Positions 11,495 through 23,971 of a stretch of 64,000 bases of DNA are shown piece by piece. The stretch is from Straminergon stramineum (Eukaryota; Streptophyta; Bryopsida; Hypnales; Calliergonaceae): contig OY987272.1 in the NCBI GenBank assembly GCA_963920665.1, positions 9,987,001 through 10,051,000 on the forward strand, written 5' to 3'. The notes beneath the pieces are model-generated. The model was given only the letters and a program-made list of their open reading frames with translations. It did no database searches and had not been told where the DNA came from. Numbering within the stretch: the first letter of the stretch is position 1; each line of letters starts with the position of its first letter. The position numbers and the translations under genes were made by a program.

Positions 11495-12800
11495 GCCTTT
11501 TGCCATGTGAGCTGGGCTGGTAAAGTTTGCTGGGAGAGCTATAGTAGTCTACTCTTAAATCGACTGCCTTCTTCAAATCGACCTTCGATTTCAGTCAAAA
11601 ATGGACATTTACTGGTCCTTAAATCGTTAGTTCATACTTAATGAATGAATTAAGGATAAAAAGGGTGCACATTAAAACTTATAAGAGTTTTTTTTGTAAT
11701 GAAACCCCATTTCATTTGTTTAAAAAATAAAAAAATAAATAATAAGAGATCGCTTTATGATTTGAATATAGATGGTTCAAGTATGTGATTCAATCCAATT
11801 TTAAATGGTCTTGGCTCCTTGCCATGTGAGCCAAGCCCTAACTCTCGTATGATAGTACATGGTAAAAACACCCATGACCAGCTAGGTTCCATGGTCAATA
11901 CATAGGTAATGGAAAATTCAACAGAGAGATGATTGATAAGTAACCATTAGATTTTTGGTTTCCCATCATCTTCTAGCCATCACTGTTATGACATGTGTGC
12001 TTCATTTTGAGAGCCAAATTAGTCTTTAGATGAGCAATGATAGAAGAATCTATGTGTTGAGGATGGGTGCATTCCAACTTTGGGCTTCTAAAATTCCTAA
12101 CAACTTGAATTTAAAGAGAAAAATCATGAAATTTTGATGACATCCATCATTTCTATCCCTATATAGGTCAAAAAATTAGCAATGCCTTCTACTACTCTAG
12201 ATCATGCACAAAATGCTCAAATGGTTGGTAATGATTGGTTTTACTATAACAATGATGGTTAGAAGATGGTGGGAAACCAAGAAACTAATGATTACTTATC
12301 AGTCATCTTTCTATTGAATTTCCCATTAAGGTAGAAACACCAATTAGCATCCATGATCCCATCCTTGTACCCTAGATAGATATCACTAAATGTATTCCTA
12401 GACTTTAGTTAATGTGCCTTCCATATGTTTAATTTTGATTGGCTGATACATGTGAGGAACACATACTTAACTGTGATTCGCTGACAGCTGATTTTCACAA
12501 AGTTCAGATTTGGGTCCACCTATGTGACACATTCAGTGATCTAGGGAGCCATCACTTTGAAAAATCATAGAAATTACATACAACATCCGAAAAATCTATT
12601 TTTTTTTAATATTCATGATTTTCACTTGCTAATGCTAAAAAAATATAATTTTAAAGAAAAAATTCCTCCAACTATATTGAATTGCTTATATTGATGCTTT
12701 TTGGTGCTCCCACCTTACCTATGTATAGACCATGGGGTTTGGCTGGTCGTGGGTGGTTTCTACCATATTTCTACCGGCCCGGCTCACATGGCAAGAGGCC
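11495..12800. mobile_element. Outer inverted-repeat element with a nested insertion
   Basis: GGCCTTTTGCCATGTGAGCT at 11,495 is matched in inverse by GGCTCACATGGCAAGAGGCC at 12,781-12,800. The inner element 11,859-12,766 lies entirely inside it. A further internal copy of the TGCCATGTGAGCC motif occurs at about 11,820. No transposase reading frame remains. Confidence 0.4.
11859..12766. mobile_element. Inner inverted-repeat element, about 0.9 kb
   Basis: The left end (ATGGTAAAAACACCCATGACC, followed by CATGGTCAATACATAGG) is matched in inverse at the right end by CCTATGTATAGACCATGG and GTCGTGGGTGGTTTCTACCA. The arms are about 50 bp. The first 470 bp are a copy of the 6,979-7,366 element. The rest (12,340-12,710) is unrelated filler. 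Confidence 0.6.
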
Positions 12801-14025
12801 GTAACTCTAATATGATACCGGTAATATATCTGAATATCTCAGTCACACTGTACAACTGACGTGTGGTGCACTCTTCTTATGTGAAAAGTAGCAAGAACCC
12901 CACCCGGCTGCTTGTTTGTGGCACCTGGGCTGGCTGCTGCTGCCGCTCTCTCTTTTCTTTTTTCCTTTTCTTGTTGTGTTCACTCTCAGCCATGGCTGCC
13001 TCTGAGTGAGTGCTTGTAAGGTAGGAACATCCATAATCGTTGATTTAAGCAATTCAGCATAGTTGGGGTCAAATTTTTCTACAATTTTTTTTTCAGTATT
13101 AGCAATTGAAAATCATGAATTTTTAAAAAAGAAATTAGAATTTTTGGATAAAGCATCTAATTTCTATGAATTTTTAAAGTAGAACTCCATAGGACACCCA
13201 TAGTCACACTCTACTAAATCTGTCTTGATTCTAGCACCAAAATCTGAAAAAAATCAGAGACCACCAACCACAATTAAGTATGGAGATGGTTTCAAGGAAC
13301 TTTGAAGATGGTTTCAAGGTACACCACCGAACACTTTGAGGGAACTCTACTCTCAACTACAGAAACATTCATAGTTATGGGTGCTCCTACCTTAGTAATT
13401 TTAAATTTTTGCAGTAAGGTGGGAGGCTTGAACTCCTATTGGGCATTAAAAGCAATCAAGACTCACAAGTACATTTTTCTTTTTGCAATGTACCAACTAT
13501 GCAGATTTCAGGAGGTGGTCGTTTTTGATGACCACAAAAGATCACTCTTTTTCAACTTCAGAAATTTGTAACTAATTCCACTAAGCTTCAAAAAAATATG
13601 GAACGACTTGGGTTAGATGCCAATTTCACTTGTCTTTCTAGGAGAATCTACTGAAAAGTTGTTATTTTAAGATGTTCCACCTCCCCGAAATTCAGTTCCA
13701 ACCCTTAAATGGTCGATTTATGGACCTCCTACCTAGAGGCAACCCTTCCTTGTGTCAAAAAGACTGAAAGAAAAAGTAGTAAGTCTACGGAGGTGGGATG
13801 CTGGTAGGGTGTGTGCAATTAGTTGCAAAACACGTGATATTGACTATTGTGACCCTGCCCAGACTCTGCAAAAGTGCCTGCCAAAATCAGATACTCTTAA
13901 GTCCTCCGTACTGAACTTGAATGCAAAGCAACATTGAGGCACATGACGGGCACCTGGATGGCCTCCATGCACATGATGACTCAGATCACTGAGATCAATT
14001 AGTAGTGTAGAGGTGAGGTAAGGTA
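12801..14025. other. Intergenic DNA, no supported gene
   Basis: Holds the repeat at 13,480-13,735. Short frames, including one of 89 codons at 13,302-13,571, lie inside or beside repeats and show no family resemblance. A small palindrome (CTCCTACCTTAG ... TAAGGTGGGAG, 13,384-13,425) carries AGGTA-like ends facing outward. Confidence 0.4.
13480..13735 (+). repeat. Dispersed repeat shared with 46,400-46,620
   Basis: Both loci carry, in the same order, ATTTCAGGAGGTGGT, AATTTGTAACTAATT, AACTTGGGTTAGATG and TTAAATGGTCG. The copies are diverged and noncoding. Boundaries are approximate. Confidence 0.6.
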
Positions 14026-14541
14026 AGGTAACTACACCTAATTTTGACTCCTTTCTAAAACTGATCCCTAGAGATTTTTGTTTAACCCTTGAATGTTGGG
14101 CTGGTGACCATGGAAATCATCCATTTTCGAACTGTATGACATCATCGACTATTAAAAAATCAAAAATCATCATTGGGAGTCAAACTATTGTAGAAGATCT
14201 CTCCTTTCCACCGCTAATTCAGAAGATGAATAGTTGCACTTATGTCCTACATAGGAGAATTTCTTGTCATTCATTAGACAAAAAATGTTTGTCATGTGGT
14301 TTAGGTATTAAAATGTACTCCTACTATTCAAGAGAGTCTCAGGTCAGTTTTAAAAAGTGACATGTTTTTAGCACTTTGAAGATTCATAGTTTATTCATAA
14401 GATATCCAAAAAATGTAGTTGAAGAGAATTGAGAATCCCCCCTCTGATTACCAGCAAGACCCCACCCAAAAAATCTTTTTCAATATAATAATGGAAACTA
14501 TACTGAACTGCTTATTTAGTTGATTTTAGGTGGAGTTACCT
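14026..14541. mobile_element. AGGTA-type element, 516 bp, flanked by TA
   Basis: Left AGGTAACTACACCTAATTTT and right TTTTAGGTGGAGTTACCT are inverted repeats, with TA at 14,024-14,025 and 14,542-14,543. The outer parts match the 5,469 element. The interior is longer and noncoding. Confidence 0.65.
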
Positions 14542-15652
14542 TACCTAATGTAGATGATGACTTGATGACTAGGAGGTTAGTGGGAATATCATCAAAAGAA
14601 AATCTCAATCCCTCAACCTTTAACTTCTAAATGCCCAAGGCCTTTTTTGAGCTTCTTGAAATTTACTCTAAATTTACCCCACAACCAACAATTTAATAGA
14701 TTTCATCATAAAATTTGAATTGTAATCGTACAAATTCAAACTAGACATGTTAAGGATTACAAAAGAAAAGAAAACATAACAATATCACTAATAGATTAAA
14801 GATTGCAATGTTTGATAATGAGGGTATTAAAATTGTGAAGGTGAATTTTAGTCCATGACTCTTCTTTTTATATGTCAAACCTAAAATTGAGGTCATCCAA
14901 AAAATTTCAGGTTGGAAGACATGACATGTACAACCACAATCAATTTACAACTTCTCAAAATCTACTCTATAATTTTTTGGAATGAATTTTGCAAGTGATT
15001 TTTTCTTTAAGATTTAATTAGCGTATTCAAGGCTCATTCCAAGAGCCTTCAATACTAGAAAATCAAGATTTGTAAGGAATACCCTTGCACAAAATCTTCA
15101 ATAGAAAAATCATATACATTCATTTTAAAAGTCAGATTGTCAATGCCCTAACTAGACTTCAAAAATATTTTCTTTTAAAAATGCTAAAAGGAAAAATTAG
15201 ATAATTTTATTTCATTTCCAATTTTTGTCAATACCCAAATATGGTGCCTCTGGCAATTAGAGGGTAACTCTTTAAGGACCATGAGTAGTCTAGACTTCCA
15301 AAATTATAAAGATGTACTATAAAATGCAACTTAGAGTAATAATTTAATGATGAATCTCAAACAATAATTGCAAAATATGCTCTATAGATAATATTCATAT
15401 GGTTAGATGAACTAATACACAAACCAAAAAAATTCAAAAAATTTGAAGCCAAAAATGGAGAATCCTTCCAAAATTCAATAGTTATTGAAGATTTGAAGAT
15501 TTGTATTTTAATCTTTATTCAATTCATATTTGAATTTTGAAGGGTTATTTTTTGAATTGAAAAGATTAAGTTGTTGTGAAGCTAAACCTACTATTATCCT
15601 TTGAATTATAGAATATTTGTAAAACAAGATCTTCAAAAACAAAAATAAAAAT

Positions 15653-15694
<42 letters not shown>
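14542..15694. other. AT-rich desert ending in an (AT)n microsatellite
   Basis: No gene or named element recognised. Positions 15,658-15,694 are a pure AT dinucleotide run next to the start of the element at 15,695. Confidence 0.5.
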
Positions 15695-15702
<8 letters not shown>

Positions 15703-16528
15703 GAAGGACCATTTTTCCTTTAGGGGACAAATGGGATTCAATTCTTTTTTCATTTGGTGCATAGGAACAAAAGTTATACCCAAATAAGCTCAAAACATTA
15801 GAAAGAGGGTAGCAACAAAAAAAATTCAAAAAATTGAATTTGAATTTTTTTTCCCTCATATATATTATATTTTTGTCTACATGTAAAGCTTTTATTCATT
15901 CCATTTGGTTTTGTTATTAGAAACTTATCAACAATCTTGTTTTGGAGGGAATCTAAGTGTTTTTAAAAAAAATAACTTGTAGGATTCAATTATGAATGCA
16001 ATTTTTACAATATTTCAAAAAAAAAGGTCCACATGGTTTAATTTTCTTGCTAGAACAATCTCACCATTGGGATTTGTGCATTTTTATTTCCATCTTAGAT
16101 ATATTAATAATTTAGATTTTCCTTCTATCTTGTACCTACTTCTACTTAACAATTTTTAAGGAATAAATTTTTTTTTTTTGAATTTTTTTTCCTAGACTCT
16201 CAACACAATTCTCCACCATAAAGATTTAAAGCTCTAAACTCTATCGTGCAAAAAATTAAAGTTAAGAAGGATTGAAGTCAAATAACCTAGTTCTACAATG
16301 TCCTGTAAAAGTGTAAAACTTGTTTTTTTTCTTTAAATATAGATGTCTTGCAATCTATGCGGTCAAAATTTCTGAAATTTTTTCCACACATTCTCATACT
16401 AGTTAGGTGTAAGATCCTATGATTAGATGTGCACAAAAAAACATTTTCAACTTTTTTTACTCTTTGCTATAGAAATGTCAGTTTTGAGTGTTTTTTCACA
16501 AAAAAAGGCTTTGGTCCTTCAGGGGTTA
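15695..16528. mobile_element. Inverted-repeat element of the ACCCCTNAAGG family, copy 1
   Basis: Starts AAACCCCTGAAGGACCA and ends TGGTCCTTCAGGGGTTAAA, a near-perfect inverted pair. At 834 bp it is close in size to the copies at 21,650-22,508 and 47,959-48,774. The interior shares ATGTCTTGCAATC and TTTCTGAAATTTTTTCCACA with them. No transposase is recognisable. Confidence 0.65.
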
Positions 16529-17830
16529 AAAAAATGATGGATGAAGAAAAAATTTCTCTTGCGTTTGGGATGTATTTGTGTTCATTCCTTATTCCAAGTT
16601 TGAACATGTGGTTCATAAATTCTAAGGGTTTAACTCTATGAGGACCTTCCCCATGATCAAGTAAGTTACAAAAATACTTTGTTTTTTGAACCAATAGGTG
16701 CATTCTTTGTTTCTACGAGTTAACAATGAAGTCATCCATTAGACCTTTTAGGTCTATAGCGTCCTTACAAAGTTAAATTTTTTGTGTTAAAATTTGGCAA
16801 ATACTCCCCAAATTGCCATTAGAATAATATATTATGGAAAAGGGCTATACTTCAATCTTTATTCATCTTTTAGAGTCAAGATTATAATAGACTACTATGA
16901 AGGTTGCATATATATTTTCTAGGATATGAGAATATTGTATATGTGAGAGTAGAGTGTGCAAAGTAGAACAAAAATATTTTTTTAAAGGGCTTCCAATAAT
17001 TAGGCTTCAAGTTTCCTTTGCATCAAGGATCTAGGGACTTCATATTTGAGTAAAGCTTCATGTAAATAAGGATAATGTTGTTTTCAAAGCAAATAATGTT
17101 GTGCCCCCCTTACTTGAATTAGGGCTAAAAATTTGTTTAATTCATAGTTTTTCTTTCCATTGTTATACCTTCTCAAAAATTAAATTTTTTTGGATGTTTG
17201 TTTTTTTCCCTTATTTAAAAAAATAAAGAAGAAATCAACAAAATATGATATTTTGCTTTAAATGCCTAGAACATCGAAAACATCTGATATTCATTTTCAA
17301 TTGACTTGAAAATAATTCTAGAGGGACGAATCCTATAGAGTGTCATTCATAAGTTGACCAGTAAATTAAATAACTTTTGAATGATTGATTTGGAGTAAAG
17401 ACCTCTAGTTAGAACTTAAAAGTATTATCATTGAGAGTACATCAAGAAAATTTACAAAAATAGATACCAAAAAATGAGATTTGGACTTTGTACAATCAAA
17501 ATAAACTTCATTAGAATCAAGATAAAAGACAAAATTTAGAAACAACTAAGCTTTAAAAGAATCTTGCAAGTGTCTATTTATATTTTCAAATAAATATTGT
17601 CCTCCCAATGATATTGTGCTCAATTTTAAATTCCATATCAATCATTTCAAAGTGATTTGATTTAATGGATTGTTTGTTGTGATGCACTACTCGTGCTCTT
17701 AAAGCCTAAATTACTCTACTTGGAAGTGCCTACGTACTTGGATTATTTTTTTAATATGTAGGCATTTTCTTAGAATATGCTAAATATTTCAATCATTGAA
17801 CCTCTCAAGGCTTGTAGTTTTTTGAGCAGC
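16529..17830. other. AT-rich intergenic DNA without a recognised feature
   Basis: I see no gene, clear repeat boundary or RNA gene here. It lies between two inverted-repeat elements and is probably old transposon debris. Confidence 0.4.
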
Positions 17831-18230
17831 GGTGCTATTTTTTGAGCTTGTGAGCATGAGCCTATGAGCGTTGAGTAGGGATTATGTGAGCGTTGAGCTT
17901 TGAAATTTGAAAAAACATTAGAAAACTTATTAATATTTCAAAAAATAGATTCCATCTTAAAATTTGGATCAAAATTTATTATTTTTAGGGTTTATTTTTA
18001 GGGTTATTTTTAGGGTTTACTACGATGGACCTATTATTGTGGACCTATTCTCCTGGGTATATAGAATTCAAATGAAAATTCTAATTTTGAATCTTGTCTA
18101 GAAGTATATATTATGAAGATGAAGAATCCAATTGATGTGAACAATGAATGGAGATGAAAATAAGTTTGTTTAGAATATTGTTTAATCATTATCCTATAAC
18201 AATATGGATCCTCTTAGGGTCAATAGAAAC

Positions 18231-19212
18231 CAATGATCAGAAAAAACCGGCAACTAGTTCAAAGTTAGCCAATGTATCTGGGAAAAAAAACCAGTTGCAT
18301 TTTGAAATTAAGGGATGCTAAACCAGGAAGACGTTTATAGAATTGGAAATCAATTGGTGCCACCCAAAATTTAGAGGATATTTGACAGCTTCCTTAAAAT
18401 ATTTGGGGGATTTCAACTGCCTTGCCAAAAATATTATTGGCTAATACCCAGCTAATGAAGGTTTGTTGCCATTGGATATCAACCTTAGCGCTTGTATCAA
18501 AGGACCCAATATGAAATTCTCAATACTAGAAAATAAAAAAAGAAATTTAGAAACCTTATCTGCTTGTAGCTCATGGAGTTGCAGCCCACCACCTCATAGT
18601 GGCACATGACACCTCTCGAAGTTGCTAGAGGAAAAACTTTGAAATCATATGACAACATCCAATTTGGACAATGTCATGCGATTGACCTTGGAAGGACTTG
18701 ACAAAGACTATGACAACATTATAGATGAGGCCATTGTCTTGTGGAAGAATTCATCTAAGTTTCACCATTTATATGCAAATCTTGAGCGGTCCTTTATAGG
18801 GGCAATAAAAAAAATATTTGAAGAATGTGAAATGGGTACTTCCTAAACTCTTTTGATTTTGTGCAACCTTTTCATAACCATCCTCAACTCCATATTGCAT
18901 AGGTTGGGAGGATCCTTGGCCTTCAAGTGGTGAAGGGCTTTGCTAGGTTCAATTCCTCATGAGGATGCAATATTAATTAGCACTTTCATTTTTAATTTTC
19001 TTTTCTATATATTTTATACAAATTTTGCAATTTAGTTAGTGCCAATTTCAATTTGGAGGAAATTTTCCAGTGAGAAATTGAAATCAGAGGAAATAAACCA
19101 GTACTTTTTGTAATTCAAAGGATGTAACCGGTGCCCATTGAAAAAACCCCAGTTCATTTTTGTGGAAGGAGGAAAATCAGCAGGAGGACCTTGAAAAATT
19201 TCCCGAACACTG
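18231..19212 (+). mobile_element. Nonautonomous hAT element nested in the 17,832 element
   Basis: The ends CAATGATCAGAAA and TTTCCCGAACACTG are degenerate inverted repeats of the form CA(A/G)TG..., as in hAT transposons. They are flanked by 8-bp target duplications differing by two transitions (ATAGAAAC at 18,223-18,230, ATGGAAAT at 19,213-19,220). The paralogous element at 35,030 has the empty site ATGGGAAC at 35,404-35,411, followed by the same ACACCAATAA. Inside is a relic of the transposase C terminus (18,649-18,846). The 982-bp length, against several kb for an autonomous hAT, makes this an internally deleted copy. Confidence 0.8.
18649..18846 (+). pseudogene. hAT transposase C-terminal remnant
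   Basis: A 65-codon frame reads TTSNLDNVMRLTLEGLDKDY..., followed by IIDEAIVLWKNSS. Plant hAT transposases end with a comparable tail of the form SNLxxLMRIxLEGP followed by an acidic stretch and AVxLWxxS, after the dimerisation region. I match it by resemblance to that known pattern. No RNase-H-like catalytic core or BED finger is present, so it cannot make an active enzyme. The frame is open only over this tail. Confidence 0.5.
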
Positions 19213-20022
19213 ATGGAAATACACCAATAATTTTTTCTTGATGCACTATTATTGAATTTGTTTAGATTTTAGAAAAAAAATTGTTGATAAGATTTCATTA
19301 CATGTGTGGAAAGAACTTAGCCGCACCAAGTTTCATTTTTGTTGATTACTATCTTATAGTAGCATGGATCTTCTAAGGGCCAATGGGGGAAGTACCTTCA
19401 CTTGTGTCTTAATGTGTTGGTAATAAGAGTTGTTAACATTTTAGAAAAGATTGTTAAGATTGTTAAGATTTTAAGAAAATATTTAGTTGATAGGGATTAT
19501 TTGTGTAAGGAATGAACTTAGTTACATCCAAATATTGATTAGTTGATCATTGTCTTCTTGTGGGACCTCTCAGGGAATAAACTCTTCTGTCTTGATCAAA
19601 TTGTTGTTTGATTGATCATTCCCCTTTCCTTGCTTGGTACCTCTCAGCGCTAAGAGGAGCCTTCCAACCATGGAAAATTATTAAAAACAAAACAAAAAAT
19701 CAAAACATTTTTTTTGGCTTTTCATGACAAAGCGGTGGTGGGCTTCCCTTGGCACCAAGGGGTACCAAGTAGCAAGAGTGGAGTGATCATAAAAAAATAA
19801 TTTTCAATGAAGCAACCTTATTTGATTTCAAAAGAATTCTAATTAATCATCAATTTTTTTCTTCTTAAAATCTAGTGAAGTCCAATGAATGGCACATCAA
19901 GGTTGTTCAAGGGACTAGGGTAATAAGTCCATAGTGATAGTTATTAATCAAATTTATTAAAAATAGGAAATTTTAGATGGAATCTCTAAAAAGTTTTATG
20001 CTCACAAGCTCACAAAATAGCA

Positions 20023-21649
20023 CCCTTGGATATTGGGGCAGGAATTGTGACAAGGGGTCATCGCACTGCGTACATAATATAATAGATTGACCTCAATCAT
20101 TGTCAAAATAGAGCAACATTTAGGAGTGAGGTTCGTTCTTGATTTTACTAGTATTTTCTCCCAAGTAATCAACCATAAATTGTAAAACTAGCCCAAATGT
20201 AATGCTCTATCTTTCCTAAACTCTAGTACTTCTTGTTCAATACAAAATCATTGCAAGAAATCCAAAGCATCAATTTACTTAATTTTTGAAGGATCTTGTT
20301 AAAATTTTGGGATTTCTTTACATGCACTTTTTGGACATAGAGTTGAAAATAGGTGTATCCAAAATTGACCCTAGGCTCTCATGTTCAAGGGACTTACAAT
20401 TTATGAAAGAATCTAGATGAAATAGTTTTGCAAACAAGTTGCAATTACATGTGCGTACCCAACAAATGCAAGGTTTGGTGAATGCTCACCCCATTTCACA
20501 CTTTCCACTTGTTTAAGGGAGATTGATAATTTACTAAGCCATCCATCATTTCCTGTTTGTCAACTCTTATTGTCTTATGTTGAGCTACAATGAAGGATTT
20601 AAGAAATTACTCCTTAATGCTTCCACATAAACTTTTGTTTGGTTCCTATTACTAAGTATTCCAAGTTCTTGTTGGATCTTTATAGAAGACAATATGAGAT
20701 TCTATAATTTTTTGCATGCATTTTTGAGACATTGTATAAACAAAATGTGAGTTTTCAAATTGTCGTAGATACATGTATTTCTAATTGATACAAGACTCTC
20801 ATTAAATGATAGTGTTCATTTTAGGTATGACATCTAGAGGTCAGTTTAGAGACAATCACAACAAGAAGCAATTGCTTGAAGTTACCTATAAGATTTTGAG
20901 TCTATTCTTGAGAGAGGTTTAAAGGTAATTTCATATATACACCTTGAATGTGCTCCCTATTTGGGTCAAAAATGCATCAATGATGGTAGTGTGTGAGCAT
21001 GAAAGCCTTGAACATAGGTATGAGTAAATATTCTATAACCATTGGAGGTATTTATACATAAACATCTATAATGTAGGTATCTATAACATAATTACACTAT
21101 AATCATGAAAGGTTTTTATATTTTAGACACCTAGAACATCGGTGTCTAGTCTTCTAGGCTCATAGGCTCACAATCCTAGACTCATATAATAGCACCCCTC
21201 AAATGCATACCATTGGCTACATACAGAATAGTATATTCGTAATAATATTGGACATATATTAACCTTGTGTCATATTTATCCTATTGGAAATTTATTTATA
21301 GATCCACAAACATTCAATTTAGTATCTATATGAGTTTCTTAATATAAAATTTGAGTCACATGAATAAAGGTATGGTGAACAATTAGTATGTGTGGTGTAA
21401 ACTTTTTACTTTAAGCATATGTTCAATGAGCTTGACCTTTCTAGATCACCAGTTTCGAAGTCATTAAAAGTGCATCTTTTGTATAGAACATGAAGGAAAA
21501 AAAATAAAAAATAGTAAATACTTTAATCCTTACATATTATATAAAAATGAAAAAAAAATTAAGCCTAGAAAAAGTATAAATAAAGAAAATAGTTCAAAGT
21601 GGAATGTATTGGTGATTATTTGCAAACATACAAACATGCAAACAAAATT
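20023..21649. other. AT-rich desert with repeat fragments
   Basis: No gene seen. The segment 20,335-20,430 (AATAGGTGTATCCAAAATTGACC) is a decayed half of an AGGTA-type element. Positions about 21,150-21,200 carry GGCTCATAGGCTCACAA and ATAATAGCACC, an isolated end of the GTGCTATTTT family. Confidence 0.45.
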
Positions 21650-22508
21650 TTAACCCCTAAAGGTTTTTGACTATGTTTTCACCAAAAACACTCCAAAACT
21701 ACCATTTCTAGTACAAGTACCAAATTTTATAAAAAAAACATTTTTTGACATATGTAACCATAGGCTCTTGTAGAAAGTTGGTTTGAAAAGATGTGTTAAA
21801 TGTTTCAGAAATTTTCACTATGTGGATTGCAAGATATTAGCATTAGAATTGACAAAAATCATTGTTCTAGCCTTGCAATAAACATGGCAGCCATACTTTA
21901 CAAGGTCACACTTATATGAAAAAATATTCAAAATCGTGGTGCTTCTTTGGATTCATTCTTCAAGGCAAGTTGGTTACATACTTGAAAAATTTTAGATCAT
22001 TTGAAATTGTACAACATATAGGAAAGAAATAGTAAGTGGAAAGAAGCCTAGAGAATGATTCAAAATTGTGAAAAATTTAGTTTTGGAATTGAAAAATGCC
22101 AATGCCAATGGTTGTAATGTTGTAATAAACAATCTACTTCCTATGATTTTAGTTTTTCAAAAAATATTCAAAATTGAGTTAAATAAAGGACTTTAGAGTT
22201 TATTTTAGAATAAAAGATCCATAATTGCCTCCAAACTAAAACTCCTCATAATTTTCTTCTCATTAATCAAAATGGAATGATTCAAATCTTTCTACACATC
22301 TGTAAATATAGAAAACCAATTTCAAATTTTTACTTATGAAAAAAGTGATTCTTTCTAATTTGTCCAAATTGCCTAGATTGAGGAAGAAACTACATATTAT
22401 ACAATAACTTTATACTCCATCACATGTGTGAAAATTTCAAAGAAAGGCAATAGAAATTCCATTCTCAATGAGCTGTCCAAAAAATGTTGTTTGGTTCTTT
22501 AGGGTTAA
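21650..22508. mobile_element. TTAACCCCTAAAGG element, copy 2
   Basis: Starts TTAACCCCTAAAGG and ends TTCTTTAGGGTTAA. At 859 bp it is collinear, in inverse orientation, with 47,959-48,774 (shared: GGTGCTTCTTTGGATTCATT, ATTGTACAACATATAGGAAA, AATGCCAATGCCAATGG). No open frame is conserved between the copies, so it is likely a nonautonomous DNA element. Confidence 0.7.
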
Positions 22509-22617
22509 AAGAGGCCCATCATTGATATAGGATGGGTTTAAGCATTTTCAGCAATCTTAAAGGGATTTCACAATTTGAAGGTGAAATTGGACAACAATGT
22601 TATAATTTTATCTCCTT

Positions 22618-22725
22618 TGAAGAAACCTCACAACTTTAAAAGTGAAATGTGATATGAAGAAACCTTACAACTTTTAAAAGTGAAATGAGATTCAAAGAAA
22701 CCTCAAAACTTTAAGAGTGAAATAT
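22618..22725 (+). repeat. Short tandem repeat, about three units
   Basis: The unit GAAGAAACCTCACAACTTTA followed by AAAGTGAAATG recurs three times with small changes, at spacing of about 45-55 bp, just after the end of the element at 21,650-22,508. Noncoding. Confidence 0.6.
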
Positions 22726-23971
22726 GCTTTAGTAATTGTTATTAGCCAAAAATAATGTAATTTTTATCTTTTACTAGCTTTAGAAGTAGATTATTTTGAT
22801 TGTCCAACGTCTAAATTTGAGTTTTCTTGTTCCTATTCAAAGTACCTTGGGATGCACTTCCAGTGATAAAAATTTCAAGTTATAATTATAAATCACTGAA
22901 AACTTAGCAATTCATAGAGGAGTGCATTGAGAAGTGGATCGAGGTTGTGCACTGAGGATGCCCTAAGTAACACTAAATGTATCATGACACTAAATATCAT
23001 TTTTTTTTATGCCGCAAGAACAGATCTTTTTTTCTTACGATTCGGTTAATTGCAGGCGGGGTCCTTTTGCAGTCATTGCGGGCTGCACGCCAAGCGTTTA
23101 TGCGAGCAAGCAGTGCTTTCACTTCTCCAAATCATTGTCTTCTACTCTGCACAATAACCCAATTGAAACAGTCTCCCGCTGGATTCCAGGAAACGTGTTT
23201 CATGGCAACTACAACACAGGGCAAAGAGTGATGGGACAGATACATTATTCAAGACAACAACGCCAAGTCCGGTCCCCGACGACCAAGATTGCACTTACGG
23301 TAGGGAAATGCCTTATAACCTGCAAACAGAAATCCCAGTGATCTGCAAACCTGCATTTCAGTCTTTTGTTGGAGTACATCTGGTGTTAATCCTTCCCATA
23401 TGAGCAACCGTGTCACCTAAATTAACCTACAGTAACGTTCTCAGCGAGCCAGGCCAAGCTTGTGAACTAATCTTGCGTGCAAAATACGACCTCATTCAAA
23501 CCTAGAATGATAGCCACATTCCGACCATCCTATTAAATTCCCCCGTCAAGATTAGAGTTTTGGAGCAAATCTCTTTGGGTAAGGTAACAATGGAGGACGC
23601 AACAATTAAAGAGACACGGCAGTGGAGGCAGTCCGGTCAGTACTGTGTAAAATAAAGTGACGACATGTCTTGAGATCTCTTTTCTGGGCAATGCTATCAC
23701 CACAAGAAGAGAGAATCCAAGACAATCCTAATTAGCAAAGTCAATAAGATGAGACCTAACTGCACCTCGCCAAATATTTGAACAGTTCTATAAACCTATG
23801 ATCAACCAAAGCAAAGGGTTCAATTTCTAAATCCTATGTCTAAAACAGAGGTGATTTCCTCTTCGATGAATGATCTGTAACTCTCTACAAAAGAAGGCTA
23901 GCATAGCAGCCCCTGTCAAGAATACAGTCGTAATTTGGCTTCGAATCTGTACAAGCTTTCTGGCCAAGGAG
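22726..23971. other. Downstream region of the KMS1-like gene
   Basis: From about 22,980 the sequence is less AT-rich and probably includes the 3' untranslated region of the minus-strand gene ending at 23,972. Plus-strand frames of 84 and 110 codons at 22,977-23,341 overlap each other and resemble no family. I do not call them genes. Confidence 0.4.

Larger units (their letters stand above)
17832..20022. mobile_element. GTGCTATTTT inverted-repeat element, interrupted by a hAT insertion
   Basis: The left end (TGCTATTTTTTGAGCTTGTG, then AGCATGAGCC) is matched in inverse by GCTCACAAGCTCACAAAATAGCA at the right. The same element occurs uninterrupted at 35,030-36,126. This copy carries a 982-bp hAT element (18,231-19,212). 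Its internal hairpin (about 19,620-19,775) has been opened by extra sequence compared with the sister copy. Three TTTTTAGGG motifs occur at 17,982-18,018. No transposase is found. Confidence 0.7.

Noticed and set aside
15508..15859. Frames with IYIYIY repeats
   Set aside because: Translation of the (AT)n microsatellite at 15,658-15,694.
22977..23341. Two overlapping plus frames of 84 and 110 codons
   Set aside because: Mutually exclusive frames, no homology recognised, likely 3' flank of the KMS1-like gene.
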